This document shows positions 16,147-25,895 of a stretch of DNA of 64,000 nucleotides, piece after piece (the stretch's first letter is position 1; each line of letters begins with the position of its first letter). Where the stretch lies: NCBI RefSeq assembly GCF_038404985.1, contig NZ_JBBKBA010000001.1, positions 2,198,001 to 2,262,000 on the forward strand, in the 5' to 3' direction. The notes under the pieces are model-generated. The model made no database searches and was not told the DNA's origin. It worked only from the letters and a program-made list of their open reading frames with translations. The translations under genes and the position numbers were made by a program. This DNA is from Ferrovibrio sp. MS7 (GTDB lineage Bacteria > Pseudomonadota > Alphaproteobacteria > Ferrovibrionales > Ferrovibrionaceae).

Positions 16147-18252
16147 TTACCGGCTCTCGCGGCGCCACATCAGCATCAGGCCGGAGACGGCAAGCGCCAG
16201 CATCAGCAGGGCGGGCGCCAGCGGCGTCAGGGTCAGGCCGGTGATGACGTAATCCTCCTGGCGGATCAGGCCGAGCCAGCCGCGGCCCGCGGCTTCCCGC
16301 GTACTGCTGCCGCGGCCTTTATCAAGCTGGCGGATATCCGGCAGGCCCTCGCGCAGCCAACTGATCCCGCCATTGGAGGCTGTCACGATGGGGCGCAGCT
16401 TGTCCGGTGTGGCGCGCACATCGGCGAATTCGCGCGGGTTGACGGCGCCGACCGTGGCGAGCGCCTCGCGCTGGCCATCGCGGATGCGCCAGATACCCGG
16501 CAGCGTGGCGCCGAGCGCACCAGCCGCCGAGCCGTCGCCGCGCTCATCCAGTTTCAATTGCTGTTCGGTGCCATCGGGGCGCAGAACCGTGACCGGTTCC
16601 TCGCTCGGCTTCAGGCTGCGGCGCTCGATCTCGATGCGACCGTCACGCGCCTCGGCGCGCAACGCTTCCTCCTCGAGATCAGGCTCCTTCATCAGCCAAT
16701 GCGCCAGCCGGCGCAGCAATTCCGCCTGCGGCCCGCCGCCCTCGAAGCCGCGCGCCCATAGCCAGATGTGATCCGAGTAGAGCTGCGCCACGCGGCCCTT
16801 CTCGTAGCGGTCGAGCAGCAGCAGCGGCTCGTTGGTAGGGGTCCGCATCAATGTCTCGCCGCGCTTCGGCTCGACGATCACGGTGCGGAACCAGCGGCTC
16901 CAGTTCGGTGCGCCGCCGGCTTCGCCGGAACCGCTCAGGTTGGCGGTCACCGGATGGCGGCGGCCGATCTCGGAAAGCTGCGGCACGAAGGGCTCGTTGC
17001 GCACCTGGCCGGTCGGGCGGCCCGGAAACACTTCGGATAGCGGCGTGCGGTAGAGCGACAAAGGCGTGGCATAGGCCGGGCCGGAGGCTTCCAGCAGGGC
17101 GCCACCGCGCGCCACATAGCGCCCGATATTCTCGTAATACGCATTCGGCAGGATGCCGCGCCGGCGATCACGGTCGAAAATGATCAGGTCGAATTCATTC
17201 AGCTTGATCTCGAACAGCTCGCGGATCGGGAAGGCGATGAGCGAGAGTTCGCGGATCGGCGTGCCGTCCTGCTTGTCCGGCGGCCGCAGAATGGTGAAAT
17301 GCACCAGATCGACATTCGGATCGGCCTTGAGCAGGTTGCGCCACACGCGCTCGCCGGCATGGGCCTCGCCGGTCACCAGCAGCACACGCAGGCGGTCGCG
17401 AATGCCGTTGATCGAAAGGGCGGCGCGGTTGTTCAGCGGCGTCAATTCGCCCGGCACCGGCGGCACGTCCAGTTCGATCAGGCTGCGGCCGGCGCGGTCG
17501 AGCTTGAACGGGATGTTGACGTCGCGGCCCACCGGCACGCTCTGGGTGAAGCTCGGGCCATCCTGCTGCTTGAAGCGCAGTTCGGCCATCTCGCCGGGCT
17601 GGATGGCGCTGTCCTCGACCCGCAGCGTCATGCTGAGCTGCTGGTTCAGCATGCCGAAGGTCGGCGCGTTCTTCACCACCAGGCGGCGGTCGCGTTCGTT
17701 GGGCTGGCCGGTAAGCAGCACATGCAGCGGCGCGCGCGTATAGTCGCCGGCAGCCGCCGGCTCGGGAATGTCATGCACCTGACCATCGGTGACCAGGAAG
17801 GTGCCGGCGAGGCGATGGCGCGGCACATCGGTCAGCGCCTGGTTCAGCGCCTGAAACAGCCGCGTGCCTTCATCGCGCCGCGCCGTCTCGGCATCCGCCG
17901 CGCCGGCCTTCACCACACGCAGTTCAAGGTTCGGCAGCGCGTTCAGCTTCTCGGTCAGGTCGCGCGCCGCCTGTTCGGTCTGGCGCTTGCGGTCGGCGAT
18001 GCCCTGGCTCGGGCTTTCATCCACCACCACCACGGCGATATCGGGCAAGGCCGCGCGGTCTTCCTTGCGTGCCACCGGATTGGCCAGCGTGATCAGCAGC
18101 AGCAAAGCCACGCCGCCACGCAGCAGCGAGCCACGCGCGCGGCGGAACAGGCCGAAGCCGAGCAGCAAGGCCGAGAGCGCCGCCAGCAGCCACAGCACCG
18201 GCTCCGGCAGCAGCGGCGCGAGGGTCAGCGTGGTGGCGGACACGGCATCCAT
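16147..18252 (-). CDS. large membrane protein with class I glutamine-amidotransferase/VWA-like core, last gene of the moxR cluster
   Basis: 701 residues. Two helices at the N-terminus (LWLLAALSALLLGFGLF and LLRGGVALLLLITLANP) precede a VWA-like domain whose MIDAS-type start reads DIAVVVVDESPSQG rather than the usual DxSxS, then a Rossmann-like domain (RVLLVTGEAHAGERVWRNLL; LIIFDRDRRRGILPNAYYENIGRYV), and a C-terminal helix (LTPLAPALLMLALAVSGLMLMW). Its start overlaps the stop of the DUF4159 gene. Proteins of this type accompany MoxR, DUF58 and DUF4159 genes; the biochemical role is not known. Confidence 0.75.
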   Translation of the reverse strand: MDAVSATTLTLAPLLPEPVLWLLAALSALLLGFGLFRRARGSLLRGGVALLLLITLANPVARKEDRAALPDIAVVVVDESPSQGIADRKRQTEQAARDLTEKLNALPNLELRVVKAGAADAETARRDEGTRLFQALNQALTDVPRHRLAGTFLVTDGQVHDIPEPAAAGDYTRAPLHVLLTGQPNERDRRLVVKNAPTFGMLNQQLSMTLRVEDSAIQPGEMAELRFKQQDGPSFTQSVPVGRDVNIPFKLDRAGRSLIELDVPPVPGELTPLNNRAALSINGIRDRLRVLLVTGEAHAGERVWRNLLKADPNVDLVHFTILRPPDKQDGTPIRELSLIAFPIRELFEIKLNEFDLIIFDRDRRRGILPNAYYENIGRYVARGGALLEASGPAYATPLSLYRTPLSEVFPGRPTGQVRNEPFVPQLSEIGRRHPVTANLSGSGEAGGAPNWSRWFRTVIVEPKRGETLMRTPTNEPLLLLDRYEKGRVAQLYSDHIWLWARGFEGGGPQAELLRRLAHWLMKEPDLEEEALRAEARDGRIEIERRSLKPSEEPVTVLRPDGTEQQLKLDERGDGSAAGALGATLPGIWRIRDGQREALATVGAVNPREFADVRATPDKLRPIVTASNGGISWLREGLPDIRQLDKGRGSSTREAAGRGWLGLIRQEDYVITGLTLTPLAPALLMLALAVSGLMLMWRRESR

Positions 18253-21020
18253 CAGTTGCCGAGCCTTTCCAGCAGGGCCGGGATATGCACCTGATCGGCC
18301 TTGTAATTGCCAGTCAGCGTGTACATCAGCAGATTGACGCCGAAGCGGAAGGCATATTCGCGCTGGCGCGGCGTGTTCGGCTGCGTCGGTGCCATCGGGC
18401 GGCCCTGGTTGTCGATGGCCCAGGCGGCGGCCCAGTCATTGCCGCCGATGACGATGGAGGTGACGCCATCCTTGTCGCCGCCGGGATTGCGTTCCACCCA
18501 GACCGGCCCGCCGACATAGCGGCCGGGAAAGTCCTGCAGCAGATAAAATGCCTTGGTCAGCACATGGTCGTCCGGCACCGGCATCAGCGGCGGAATGTCG
18601 AGCCGGCCGAGCAACTGGCGCAGCTTCTCGGTGCCGGGACTCGCCGCTGTGCCGGCAAACGGCATGCCCTGGTCGCGGGTATCGAACAGGATCAGGCCGC
18701 CGGTCTTGGTGAAGGTATCCAGGCGGCGCAGCGCGCTATCGGAAAGCGGCGCCTGGGTCGCGGTCATCGGCCAATAGAGGAAGGGCAGCAGCGAGATGTC
18801 ATCCTGCTCCAGGTTGACGCCGATGGGTTCGGAAGCCTCAATCGAGGTGCGGCGGTACAGCACATCGGTCAGGCCCTGCAGGCCGGCGCGGCTTAAACCA
18901 TCGGCGGTCGGATCGCCGGTGATGACATAGGCGAGCCGCAGGTCCATGGCGGCGCGGAGCACGAAATCTTCCGCCGGCGAGGGCTGCCCCGGCTGTCCTC
19001 CCGGGCGGCGCTGTTGCGCATCGGCAACGTTCGGCATGAGCATCAGCCCAAGCAGCAGGCCGGCAGTGGCAACGCGGCGAGGTACATTCGGCAGCAGGCC
19101 GCGCAGCCACAGGCCGATCAGCCAGTCGGCGAGGAATAGCAGCAGGGCGAAGGCCATCAGCCACGGCATCAGGCGGGTTTCCTGGCCGGCTTCATCCAGC
19201 GCCACCAGGCGCACGTCTGAGGGCCAGCGCGTTATAAGCTGCGGCTTGCTCTGCGCATCCGAGAGATTGACGGCCTGGCGCGCATCCCAGCGGCCATAAT
19301 AGCCCGGCGGCGTGCGCGGCGTCGGCTTCGCCGTCTCACGCGCCTTCAAAGGCTGCACGGCGGGGCCGGGCTCGTTGGCGCGGCCGAAGCCATCCAGCAC
19401 GCTCAAGGGCGCCAGCGCCTGATCGGCTGCCGCGTCGCCGCCGACGCCATGGGAAAGATCGACCACCTTGCGCAGCAGATCGACGAAGAAGCCCGACAGC
19501 GGCAGGTCGGTCCACAGCGAATTGGCGGTGGTATGCACCAGAATCAGCCAGCCCTTGCCGCGCTTCTCTGCGGTGATCAGCGGCGTGCCGTCTTCCAGCC
19601 GCAGCCAGGTCTTGTCACCGAGATTGGGTTCCGGATCGGCCAGTACCTGACGGCTCACGGTCACTTCGCCGCTCACTGTCAGTCCCTGCAGCGGGCTGGC
19701 ATCCGGGATCGGGCCAAGTTTCAGCGGCTGCGCCCAGGACAGCGCACCGCCCAGCTGGCGTGAGCCCTGGCGCAGCTTCACCGGCAGCAGGTTGTCGGTG
19801 GTATCGGCCATGCGCGGACCGGCAAAGCGCAGCAGCACGCCGCCCTTGTCGAGCCATTCGCCAAGCTGGCGCGCTTCGCCGCCGACAATATTGCCGACAT
19901 CGGCCAGCACGATCACCGCGATCTCGCGTTCCAGCAATTGCGCGATATTGCCCTGGCGCAGTTCGGCAAACGGCGACAGCGCGCGGTCCAGATAGAACAG
20001 GTCGGCAAGCAAAGGCTGGCGCTGTTCCAGGCCGGCGCCGGAAATCAGGCCCACCGGGCGACGGCGCCAGCGGTCGTCGAGCAACTGCACCGCGCCGACG
20101 CCGGGCTGTTCCTCGATTTCCAGCCGCGCCAGCATGTTGCGCAATTCGGTCGGCAGGTTCAGCAGCACGCTGGCCTCGGTGGCATTGGCATCGAAGCTCA
20201 TCGGCTGGCGCGACAGCACGCGGCCCTGGTCGCTCACCGCTCGCAACGTGTAGCTGATCGCTGCGCCGGCTTCGGCGCGGCGCAAGACAACGCGGTCGCC
20301 CTGGGCTTCGGTGATCGGCGGCAGCAGCGTCAACGCGGTATCGCTGCGGCGCGGATTGAGCACGCTGACATCGCCGAGCCAGCGCAGCCGCTCGGCCAGC
20401 GCATAGCTGCCATTGCCATCGGCATCATCCATCAGGCCATCGGCCAGCCAGACGACTTCGGCATTTTCCGGCAGCTTGGCCTTGGTCAGCACTTCGGCAA
20501 GCTGCGCGCGATCGCTGGGCCAGGATTTCGGCTGCAGGCCATTCAGCAGCGGCCGCACGTCGCCGGCCGGCAGCAGCGCGCCGGGCTGCATCGGTTCGCC
20601 ATTGGCAGGCGGCGCCGTGGTTATCAGCAGGGCGGCGCGGCCTTCGCGCTCGGCACGTTCCAGCAAGGCATTGCCGCGTTCGATCTTGTCGCGCCAGCGC
20701 GGCGCGGCGCTCCAGCCATCATCCATCACTAGCACCAGCGGGCCGCTGGTGATGCGGGCGCGGTCCGGGTTCAGCAGCGGCTCGGCCAGTGCCAGGATCA
20801 CCAAGGCCGCGACGATCAGGCGCAGCAGCAGCAGCCACCAGGGCGTATGCGCCGGGGTTTCTTCCCGGGGCCGCAACGCCAGCAGCAGGCGCAGCGGCGG
20901 GAATTCCACCAGCTTGGGCCGTGGCGGCGTGATGCGCAGCAGCCACCACAGCACGGGCAGCGACGCCAGGGCGGCGAGTGCCCAGGGTGTAGCGAAAGCG
21001 AGAGCGCCTAAGGAAAGCAC
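18252..21020 (-). CDS. BatA/DUF4159 domain membrane protein
   Basis: 922 residues. The N-terminal BatA domain has two membrane segments (ALAALASLPVLWWLLRITPP; WWLLLLRLIVAALVILALAEPLL) followed by a VWA-like domain (LVLVMDDGWSAAPRWRDKI). A third helix cluster (LMPWLMAFALLLFLADWLIGLWLRGLLP in parts) leads to a DUF4159 domain at the C-terminus (DFVLRAAMDLRLAYVITGD; TKTGGLILFDTRDQ; YVGGPVWVERN). It overlaps both neighbours by one base, so the four-gene operon is translationally coupled. The module resembles the Bat/aerotolerance-like systems but no catalytic assignment is possible. Confidence 0.85.
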   Translation of the reverse strand: MLSLGALAFATPWALAALASLPVLWWLLRITPPRPKLVEFPPLRLLLALRPREETPAHTPWWLLLLRLIVAALVILALAEPLLNPDRARITSGPLVLVMDDGWSAAPRWRDKIERGNALLERAEREGRAALLITTAPPANGEPMQPGALLPAGDVRPLLNGLQPKSWPSDRAQLAEVLTKAKLPENAEVVWLADGLMDDADGNGSYALAERLRWLGDVSVLNPRRSDTALTLLPPITEAQGDRVVLRRAEAGAAISYTLRAVSDQGRVLSRQPMSFDANATEASVLLNLPTELRNMLARLEIEEQPGVGAVQLLDDRWRRRPVGLISGAGLEQRQPLLADLFYLDRALSPFAELRQGNIAQLLEREIAVIVLADVGNIVGGEARQLGEWLDKGGVLLRFAGPRMADTTDNLLPVKLRQGSRQLGGALSWAQPLKLGPIPDASPLQGLTVSGEVTVSRQVLADPEPNLGDKTWLRLEDGTPLITAEKRGKGWLILVHTTANSLWTDLPLSGFFVDLLRKVVDLSHGVGGDAAADQALAPLSVLDGFGRANEPGPAVQPLKARETAKPTPRTPPGYYGRWDARQAVNLSDAQSKPQLITRWPSDVRLVALDEAGQETRLMPWLMAFALLLFLADWLIGLWLRGLLPNVPRRVATAGLLLGLMLMPNVADAQQRRPGGQPGQPSPAEDFVLRAAMDLRLAYVITGDPTADGLSRAGLQGLTDVLYRRTSIEASEPIGVNLEQDDISLLPFLYWPMTATQAPLSDSALRRLDTFTKTGGLILFDTRDQGMPFAGTAASPGTEKLRQLLGRLDIPPLMPVPDDHVLTKAFYLLQDFPGRYVGGPVWVERNPGGDKDGVTSIVIGGNDWAAAWAIDNQGRPMAPTQPNTPRQREYAFRFGVNLLMYTLTGNYKADQVHIPALLERLGN

Positions 21021-21985
21021 TAGCGGCGCCTCCCATCGCGGCTGCCGCCGCCTTCCAGCGCCAGGTACAGCGCCATCAGCACCGATTCAGCCGGCTTGTC
21101 GGTGCGGTGCTTGATGTGATGCCAGCCGAGCCGGCGGCAAATTTCGGCAACGCCTTCCTGATGCGCGGCGAAGGCCGGGCGCCATTCGGCGGCAAGCTGT
21201 TCGGCGCGCGGCGCCAGCATGTCGCCCTCGCCTTCCAGGCCCAGAAAACGCGTGCGACCGCGATAGGGGAAGTCTTCTTCCGCCGGATCGACAATGCGCA
21301 CCACGCAGCCCTTCACGCCCTGGTCGGCCAGGCCGCGCAGCCGCGCCGCGATCTCGGGCAGCGGATAGAGGAAGTCGCCGATCAGCACGGTCTGGCCGTA
21401 GCGCGGCAGCGGCACCAGTGGCGGCAGGCTGGCCTCGGCGCGTTTGCTGGCTTCCAGGCCGCGCTGGATCGCCAGCCGTTCGGCCATGCGCGGCAGCACG
21501 CTGCGGCCATTCGCCGGGCGTTCCGGTGCGCCAAGCAGGGCAACGCGCTCGCCGCCGCGCAGCAGCAGGCTGGCGCAGGCCAGCAGCAGCAGGTCGGCGC
21601 GCTCGTCCTTGCGTTCGCGCGCCTGTTCCGAGGCCCAGGCCATCGAGGGCGAGGGGTCGCGCCACAGCCACACGCTTTCGGCGGCTTCCCATTCATTCTC
21701 GCGCACGAAGGCCTGCATGCGCTTGGCGGTCTGGCGCCAGTCGATGCGGCCGATACTGTCGCCGGGGCTGTAGCGGCGGAATTGCCAGAAGGCATCGCCG
21801 GCGCCGGTGCGGCGGCGGCCATGCACGCCCTGCTCGACGGTAGCGGCAACGCGTTCGGCTGCCAGCAGCAGGGGCGGCAGGAAGGCGGCGAAATGCTCCG
21901 CCCGCGTCACGGTATTACGTGGATTGGCTGCGTTATTCGACGCGGCTGTTTTTTGCTGAACCACGGCCGCTGCCGCCATGATCAC
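21020..21985 (-). CDS. DUF58 domain protein
   Basis: 321 residues with the DUF58 hallmark GAGDAFWQFRRYSPGDSIGRIDWRQTAKR (in parts: FRRYSPGD, RIDWRQTAK) near residue 60 and a VWA-like core (VWLWRDPSPSMAWASEQ; TVLIGDFLYPLPEIAARLRGL). Either a GTG at 21985, overlapping the moxR stop by four bases, or an ATG two codons later starts the protein. It sits between moxR and the DUF4159 gene, the universal arrangement in which a MoxR ATPase acts on VWA-type partners in protein complex assembly. Confidence 0.9.
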   Translation of the reverse strand: MIMAAAAVVQQKTAASNNAANPRNTVTRAEHFAAFLPPLLLAAERVAATVEQGVHGRRRTGAGDAFWQFRRYSPGDSIGRIDWRQTAKRMQAFVRENEWEAAESVWLWRDPSPSMAWASEQARERKDERADLLLLACASLLLRGGERVALLGAPERPANGRSVLPRMAERLAIQRGLEASKRAEASLPPLVPLPRYGQTVLIGDFLYPLPEIAARLRGLADQGVKGCVVRIVDPAEEDFPYRGRTRFLGLEGEGDMLAPRAEQLAAEWRPAFAAHQEGVAEICRRLGWHHIKHRTDKPAESVLMALYLALEGGGSRDGRRR

Positions 21986-22980
21986 CGCAGCGGCTGAGTC
22001 AGGCGATTGATGACATCGCCGACACCGACGCCCTCGGCGCGTGCGGCGAAGGTCAGCGCCATGCGGTGACGCAGTACCGGACCGGCCAGCGCCAGCACGT
22101 CCTCGATGGACGGCGCCAGGCGGCCCTGCAGCAAGGCGCGGGCACGCACCGCCAGCATCAGCGCCTGGCTGGCGCGCGGGCCGGGGCCCCAGGCAACCAG
22201 GTTCTTCACCTCGGCATCGGTGCTTTCTTCCGGGCGGCCGGCGCGTACCAGGCCAAGGATGGCTTCCACCACGCTCTCGCCAACCGGGATGCGGCGCACC
22301 AGGCGCTGCGCGGCGATCAGGTCGGCGGCACTCAGCACCGTCGGCACTGTTTCCTCGGCGGCGCCGGTGGTGGCGAACAGCATGCGCCGCTCGGCCTCGC
22401 GGTCGGGATATTTCACGTCGATCTGCAGCAGGAAGCGGTCAAGCTGCGCTTCGGGCAGCGGATAGGTGCCTTCCTGCTCCAGCGGATTCTGCGTTGCCAG
22501 CACATGGAACGGCGCCGGCAGGTCGTGGCGCTGGCCGCCGACGCTGACCTGGCGTTCCTGCATCGCCTGCAGCAGCGCCGACTGGGTGCGCGGGCTGGCG
22601 CGGTTGATTTCGTCGGCCATCAGCAACTGGCAGAACACCGGCCCCTTGATGAAGCGGAAGGAGCGGCGGCCTTGCTCGTTCTCTTCCAGCACTTCCGAGC
22701 CGACGATATCCGCCGGCATCAGGTCTGGCGTGAACTGCACGCGGCGGGCATCCAGGCCCAGCACCTTGGCCAAGGTCTCGACCAGCTTGGTCTTGGCCAG
22801 GCCGGGCACGCCCACCAGCAGGCCGTGGCCGCCGGCCAGCAGCGTCACCAGCGTTTCCTCGACCACATCATTCTGGCCAAAGATGACGCGTTCGACGGCT
22901 TCGCGTACCGCGCCCAGGCGTCCGCCCAGGCGATCAATTTCGGGGAGGATTTGGTCGGCGGTGTCGCTGAAATTCTGCAT
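21982..22980 (-). CDS. MoxR-family AAA+ ATPase
   Basis: A chaperone-like AAA+ ATPase of 332 residues. The P-loop is the MoxR variant GVPGLAKT at 57-64, Walker B is LLMADEINRA at about 119-128, and the sensor region has ATQNPLEQEGTYPLPEAQLDRF. The C-terminal lid ends DVINRLTQPLR. It leads the operon moxR-DUF58-DUF4159-membrane protein and diverges from DUF1285 with only 46 bp between starts. The gap includes an AT-rich TATATAAGG that could serve as a -10 region. Confidence 0.95.
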   Translation of the reverse strand: MQNFSDTADQILPEIDRLGGRLGAVREAVERVIFGQNDVVEETLVTLLAGGHGLLVGVPGLAKTKLVETLAKVLGLDARRVQFTPDLMPADIVGSEVLEENEQGRRSFRFIKGPVFCQLLMADEINRASPRTQSALLQAMQERQVSVGGQRHDLPAPFHVLATQNPLEQEGTYPLPEAQLDRFLLQIDVKYPDREAERRMLFATTGAAEETVPTVLSAADLIAAQRLVRRIPVGESVVEAILGLVRAGRPEESTDAEVKNLVAWGPGPRASQALMLAVRARALLQGRLAPSIEDVLALAGPVLRHRMALTFAARAEGVGVGDVINRLTQPLR

Positions 22981-23026
22981 GCGTCATACTATATAAGGAT
23001 TCCGATTTGAAAGCCCAGCACAACCA

Positions 23027-23632
23027 ATGCCAACGCAGCAGCCTTCACCCGCGTTTCTCAAAGAGTTGATGAGCCGCTTCGGCAACCTCGACGAGGCGGC
23101 GCCGCGCCGGCTGCCGCCGGTGCATCTCTGGAACCCGCCGCATTGCGGCGTGATCGACATGCGCATCGCCCGGGATGGCCGTTGGTATTATATGGGCACC
23201 ACCATCGACCGCCCGGCGATGGTAAAACTTTTTAGCGGAATTCTGCGCCGCGAGCCGGATGACTCCTATGTCCTGGTAACGCCGGTGGAGAAGGTCGGCA
23301 TCCATGTCGACGACGCCCCCTTCGTGGCCGTTGAACTGGCGGTAAGCGGCAGCGGCAAGGAGGGCAGGCAACTCGCCTTCCGCACCAATCTCGACGACGT
23401 TGTGCCACTGGATGGCGAGCACCCGCTGCGGGTGGCCGAAGATCCCGAGACGGGGGAACCATCGCCCTATATCCTCGTCCGCGACCGACTCGAGGCGTTG
23501 ATCAGCCGCCCGGTTTATTACGAACTGGTGGCCCTGGCGGAAGAACGCGCTGTTGCCGGTGGCACGGAATTGGGCGTCTGGAGTGCCGGGCGGTTCTTCC
23601 CGCTGGGGCAGATTGAGCAAGATGCAGATTGA
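23027..23632 (+). CDS. DUF1285 family protein
   Basis: 201 residues, cytoplasmic. Conserved blocks: VHLWNPPHCGVIDMRIARDGRWYYMGTTI (in parts: NPPHCGVIDMRIARDG, WYYMGT), RPAMVKLFSGILRREPDDSYVLVTPVEKVGI and DDAPFVAVEL. DUF1285 is a beta-barrel family commonly found beside moxR in alphaproteobacteria; function unknown. It heads a tight run with NUDIX, DUF6111 and CCA-adding enzyme genes, overlapping the next gene by 11 bp. Confidence 0.88.
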   Translation: MPTQQPSPAFLKELMSRFGNLDEAAPRRLPPVHLWNPPHCGVIDMRIARDGRWYYMGTTIDRPAMVKLFSGILRREPDDSYVLVTPVEKVGIHVDDAPFVAVELAVSGSGKEGRQLAFRTNLDDVVPLDGEHPLRVAEDPETGEPSPYILVRDRLEALISRPVYYELVALAEERAVAGGTELGVWSAGRFFPLGQIEQDAD

Positions 23633-24296
23633 AACCATGACCTCTCCGCTGGCGCTGAATGCCGGCGGCTATCTTGAGAAGCTGCGCCACAGCCTGGCGC
23701 CGCCGCCGCCGCTCGCCAGCTTGCCCCAGGGGCCGGAGGCGGCGCGCTTTGGCGACTTCCAGCTCAATCCAGGCGTGGCGCCCTTGCGCAAGGGACCGCT
23801 GATGCCGGCCGCCGTGCTGGTGCCGGTGGTGTCTTATGGTGATGGCGAGCGCGTCATCCTGACCAAAAGACAGGCAAACCTGTCCAACCATGCCGGGCAG
23901 ATCAGTTTCCCCGGCGGGCGCGTCGATCCCACTGATGCCGATGTGGTCGCCGCCGCCCTGCGCGAGGCGGAAGAGGAAATCGGCTTGGCGCGGCGCCATG
24001 TTGATGTGATCGGAGCGCTGGATCCTTATGTCACCGGCACCGGCTTTGCCGTGGTGCCGGTGGTGGCGCAGGTGACGCCGGGCTTCGTGCTGAAGCCGGA
24101 GCAGGGCGAGGTGGCGGAAGTCTTCGAGGTGCCGTTCGGCTTCCTGATGGACGAACGCAACCACCAGCGCCATTCCGGCATCTTCAATGGCGTGCAACGC
24201 CATTGGTGGGCGATGCCCTATCATGATTATTATATCTGGGGCGCCACGGCCGGGATGCTGCGCAATCTGCATCAGGCGCTGGCGCGTAACGTATAA
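23622..24296 (+). CDS. NUDIX CoA pyrophosphatase (NudL-like)
   Basis: The enzyme hydrolyses CoA or its oxidised derivatives to 4'-phosphopantetheine and ADP. 224 residues from the ATG at 23622 (an alternative ATG at 23637 is equally possible). The NUDIX box reads GGRVDPTDADVVAAALREAEEEIGL (key residues R-E-x-x-E-E), preceded by the CoAse-type LTKRQANLSNHAGQISFPGG. It follows DUF1285 and precedes DUF6111, an order common in the class. Confidence 0.88.
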   Translation: MQIETMTSPLALNAGGYLEKLRHSLAPPPPLASLPQGPEAARFGDFQLNPGVAPLRKGPLMPAAVLVPVVSYGDGERVILTKRQANLSNHAGQISFPGGRVDPTDADVVAAALREAEEEIGLARRHVDVIGALDPYVTGTGFAVVPVVAQVTPGFVLKPEQGEVAEVFEVPFGFLMDERNHQRHSGIFNGVQRHWWAMPYHDYYIWGATAGMLRNLHQALARNV

Positions 24297-24312
24297 CCAA
24301 GGGAGGGCAAGC

Positions 24313-24567
24313 ATGGGCCGCGTCCTGGTGCATGGCTTTGTGCTGATTCTGCCTTTCCTGCTCTATGGCCTGTATCTCTGGCAGGTGAAGCGCGCGGGCA
24401 AGGATGGGCCGGAAACCACGCCGTGGTTCTGGCTCTCGGTTGCCGGCCTGGTGCTGATGATCTTGAGCTTCGTTGCCTATGGCGTGCTGGGCGAGCATGG
24501 CGATGGTTCCTATGTGCCGGCGCGCTGGCAGGATGGCCAGATCGTGCCCGGCGATATCAAGCGATGA
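24313..24567 (+). CDS. DUF6111 small membrane protein
   Basis: 84 residues with two membrane helices (VLVHGFVLILPFLLYGLYLW and WFWLSVAGLVLMILSFVAYGV) and a short tail GSYVPARWQDGQIVPGDIKR. GGGAGGG nine bases before the ATG fixes the start; the frame continues upstream into the NUDIX gene but has no signal there. Its stop overlaps the CCA-adding gene start in an ATGA arrangement. Function unknown. Confidence 0.82.
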   Translation: MGRVLVHGFVLILPFLLYGLYLWQVKRAGKDGPETTPWFWLSVAGLVLMILSFVAYGVLGEHGDGSYVPARWQDGQIVPGDIKR

Positions 24568-25868
24568 GTCTGCCGGCAGCCATGGCACGGCGCCTTGAGC
24601 CCCAGCAATGGATGCAGGCGCCCTGGATGCATGCGGCAGCGGTGCGGCGCCTGCTCGATGTACTGGGTCCGCAGCCGGCTTTGTTCGTCGGCGGCTGCGT
24701 GCGCGATGCCCTGCTGGGCCAAGCGCCGGCCGATATCGATATCGCCACGCCGCTGCTGCCCGATGAGGTGCTGCGGCGGCTCCGCCAAGCCGGCATCAAG
24801 GCGATTCCCACCGGCATCGCGCATGGCACCGTCACGGCGCTGCTTTTGCCCGCGCAGTTTGAGATCACGACGCTGCGCCGCGATGTCGCCACCGATGGCC
24901 GCCATGCCGAGGTTGCCTTCGGCACCGACTGGCAGGCCGATGCCGAGCGGCGCGACTTCACCATCAATGCGCTTTACGCCGATGCCGAGGGCGTGCTTTA
25001 CGATCCGGTCGGTGGTCTGGCCGATCTGGAGCAGGGCCGCGTGCGCTTTATCGGCACGGCTGCGTCGCGGGTGGCGGAAGACTATCTCCGCGTGTTGCGC
25101 TTCTTCCGCTTCCATGCCCGCTTCGCCAGCGGCGCGGCAGATGCGGAGGCAATGGCGGCCTGTGGCGCAGCGGCCCAGGCCGGCGCGCTTGAGCGGCTGT
25201 CGGCTGAACGGGTGCGCGACGAACTGGTGAAGATCCTCGGCCTGCCGCGTGTGGTGGAGGCATTGAGCCTGATGCAGCAGAGCGGCGTGCTCGATGCGTT
25301 GTTGCCGGGCCACCGATTCGCGCCAATTGTGTTCGAGCGGCTGGTGGCTTTGAGCGATGATGCCTGGCTGCGGCTGGCGGCGTTGCTGCCGCGTCAATCC
25401 CCAGGGCAATCCGTGGCGGCGATCGAGCGGCTGAAACTCTCGCGCGCGCAGCAGCACCGCATGGAGGTGCTGACCGCGCCGGCGCCGTTCGACTGGGCGG
25501 CCCTCACGGATGAAGCCGCCTGGCCGTCGCTGTTCTATGCCCATGGCGCCGAGTATTGCCGCGACCACGCCATCCTGATGGCGCTCGAAGACGGGACGCG
25601 GCTCGATCTGCTGCCGCGCCTGATCGACGCGGCCGCGCGCTATCGCCGCCCGGTCTTTCCGCTGCGCGGCGCCGATCTGCTGAAGCATGGCGTGCAGGCC
25701 GGGCCGGGCGTCAGCTATATCCTGAAAGAACTGGAAGCCTGGTGGCGCGATGGCGGCTTTGCTGCCGGGCGCGAGGCCTGCCTGGCGGAAATGCGGCTGC
25801 GTATCCGCTTTGCCGGCGATGAACCGCCGCCGGAAGAAGAGCAGCCAAAGCCGCCGGCTGAGGTATGA
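24564..25868 (+). CDS. cca: CCA tRNA nucleotidyltransferase / poly(A) polymerase family
   Basis: This class II nucleotidyltransferase completes or repairs tRNA 3' CCA ends. 434 residues. The catalytic core has LFVGGCVRDALLG near residue 35 and the metal motif ADIDIATPL about 15 residues on, then RRDFTINALYADAEGVLYDPVGGLADL and the RNA-binding domain VAEDYLRVLRFFRFHARF. The ATG overlapping the DUF6111 stop is chosen; there is in-frame readthrough upstream but no family similarity. The C-terminus ends in a P/E-rich tail. Confidence 0.93.
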   Translation: MSLPAAMARRLEPQQWMQAPWMHAAAVRRLLDVLGPQPALFVGGCVRDALLGQAPADIDIATPLLPDEVLRRLRQAGIKAIPTGIAHGTVTALLLPAQFEITTLRRDVATDGRHAEVAFGTDWQADAERRDFTINALYADAEGVLYDPVGGLADLEQGRVRFIGTAASRVAEDYLRVLRFFRFHARFASGAADAEAMAACGAAAQAGALERLSAERVRDELVKILGLPRVVEALSLMQQSGVLDALLPGHRFAPIVFERLVALSDDAWLRLAALLPRQSPGQSVAAIERLKLSRAQQHRMEVLTAPAPFDWAALTDEAAWPSLFYAHGAEYCRDHAILMALEDGTRLDLLPRLIDAAARYRRPVFPLRGADLLKHGVQAGPGVSYILKELEAWWRDGGFAAGREACLAEMRLRIRFAGDEPPPEEEQPKPPAEV

Positions 25869-25895
25869 CGCTCTAAACCCGCCGCGTCCCCCTCC

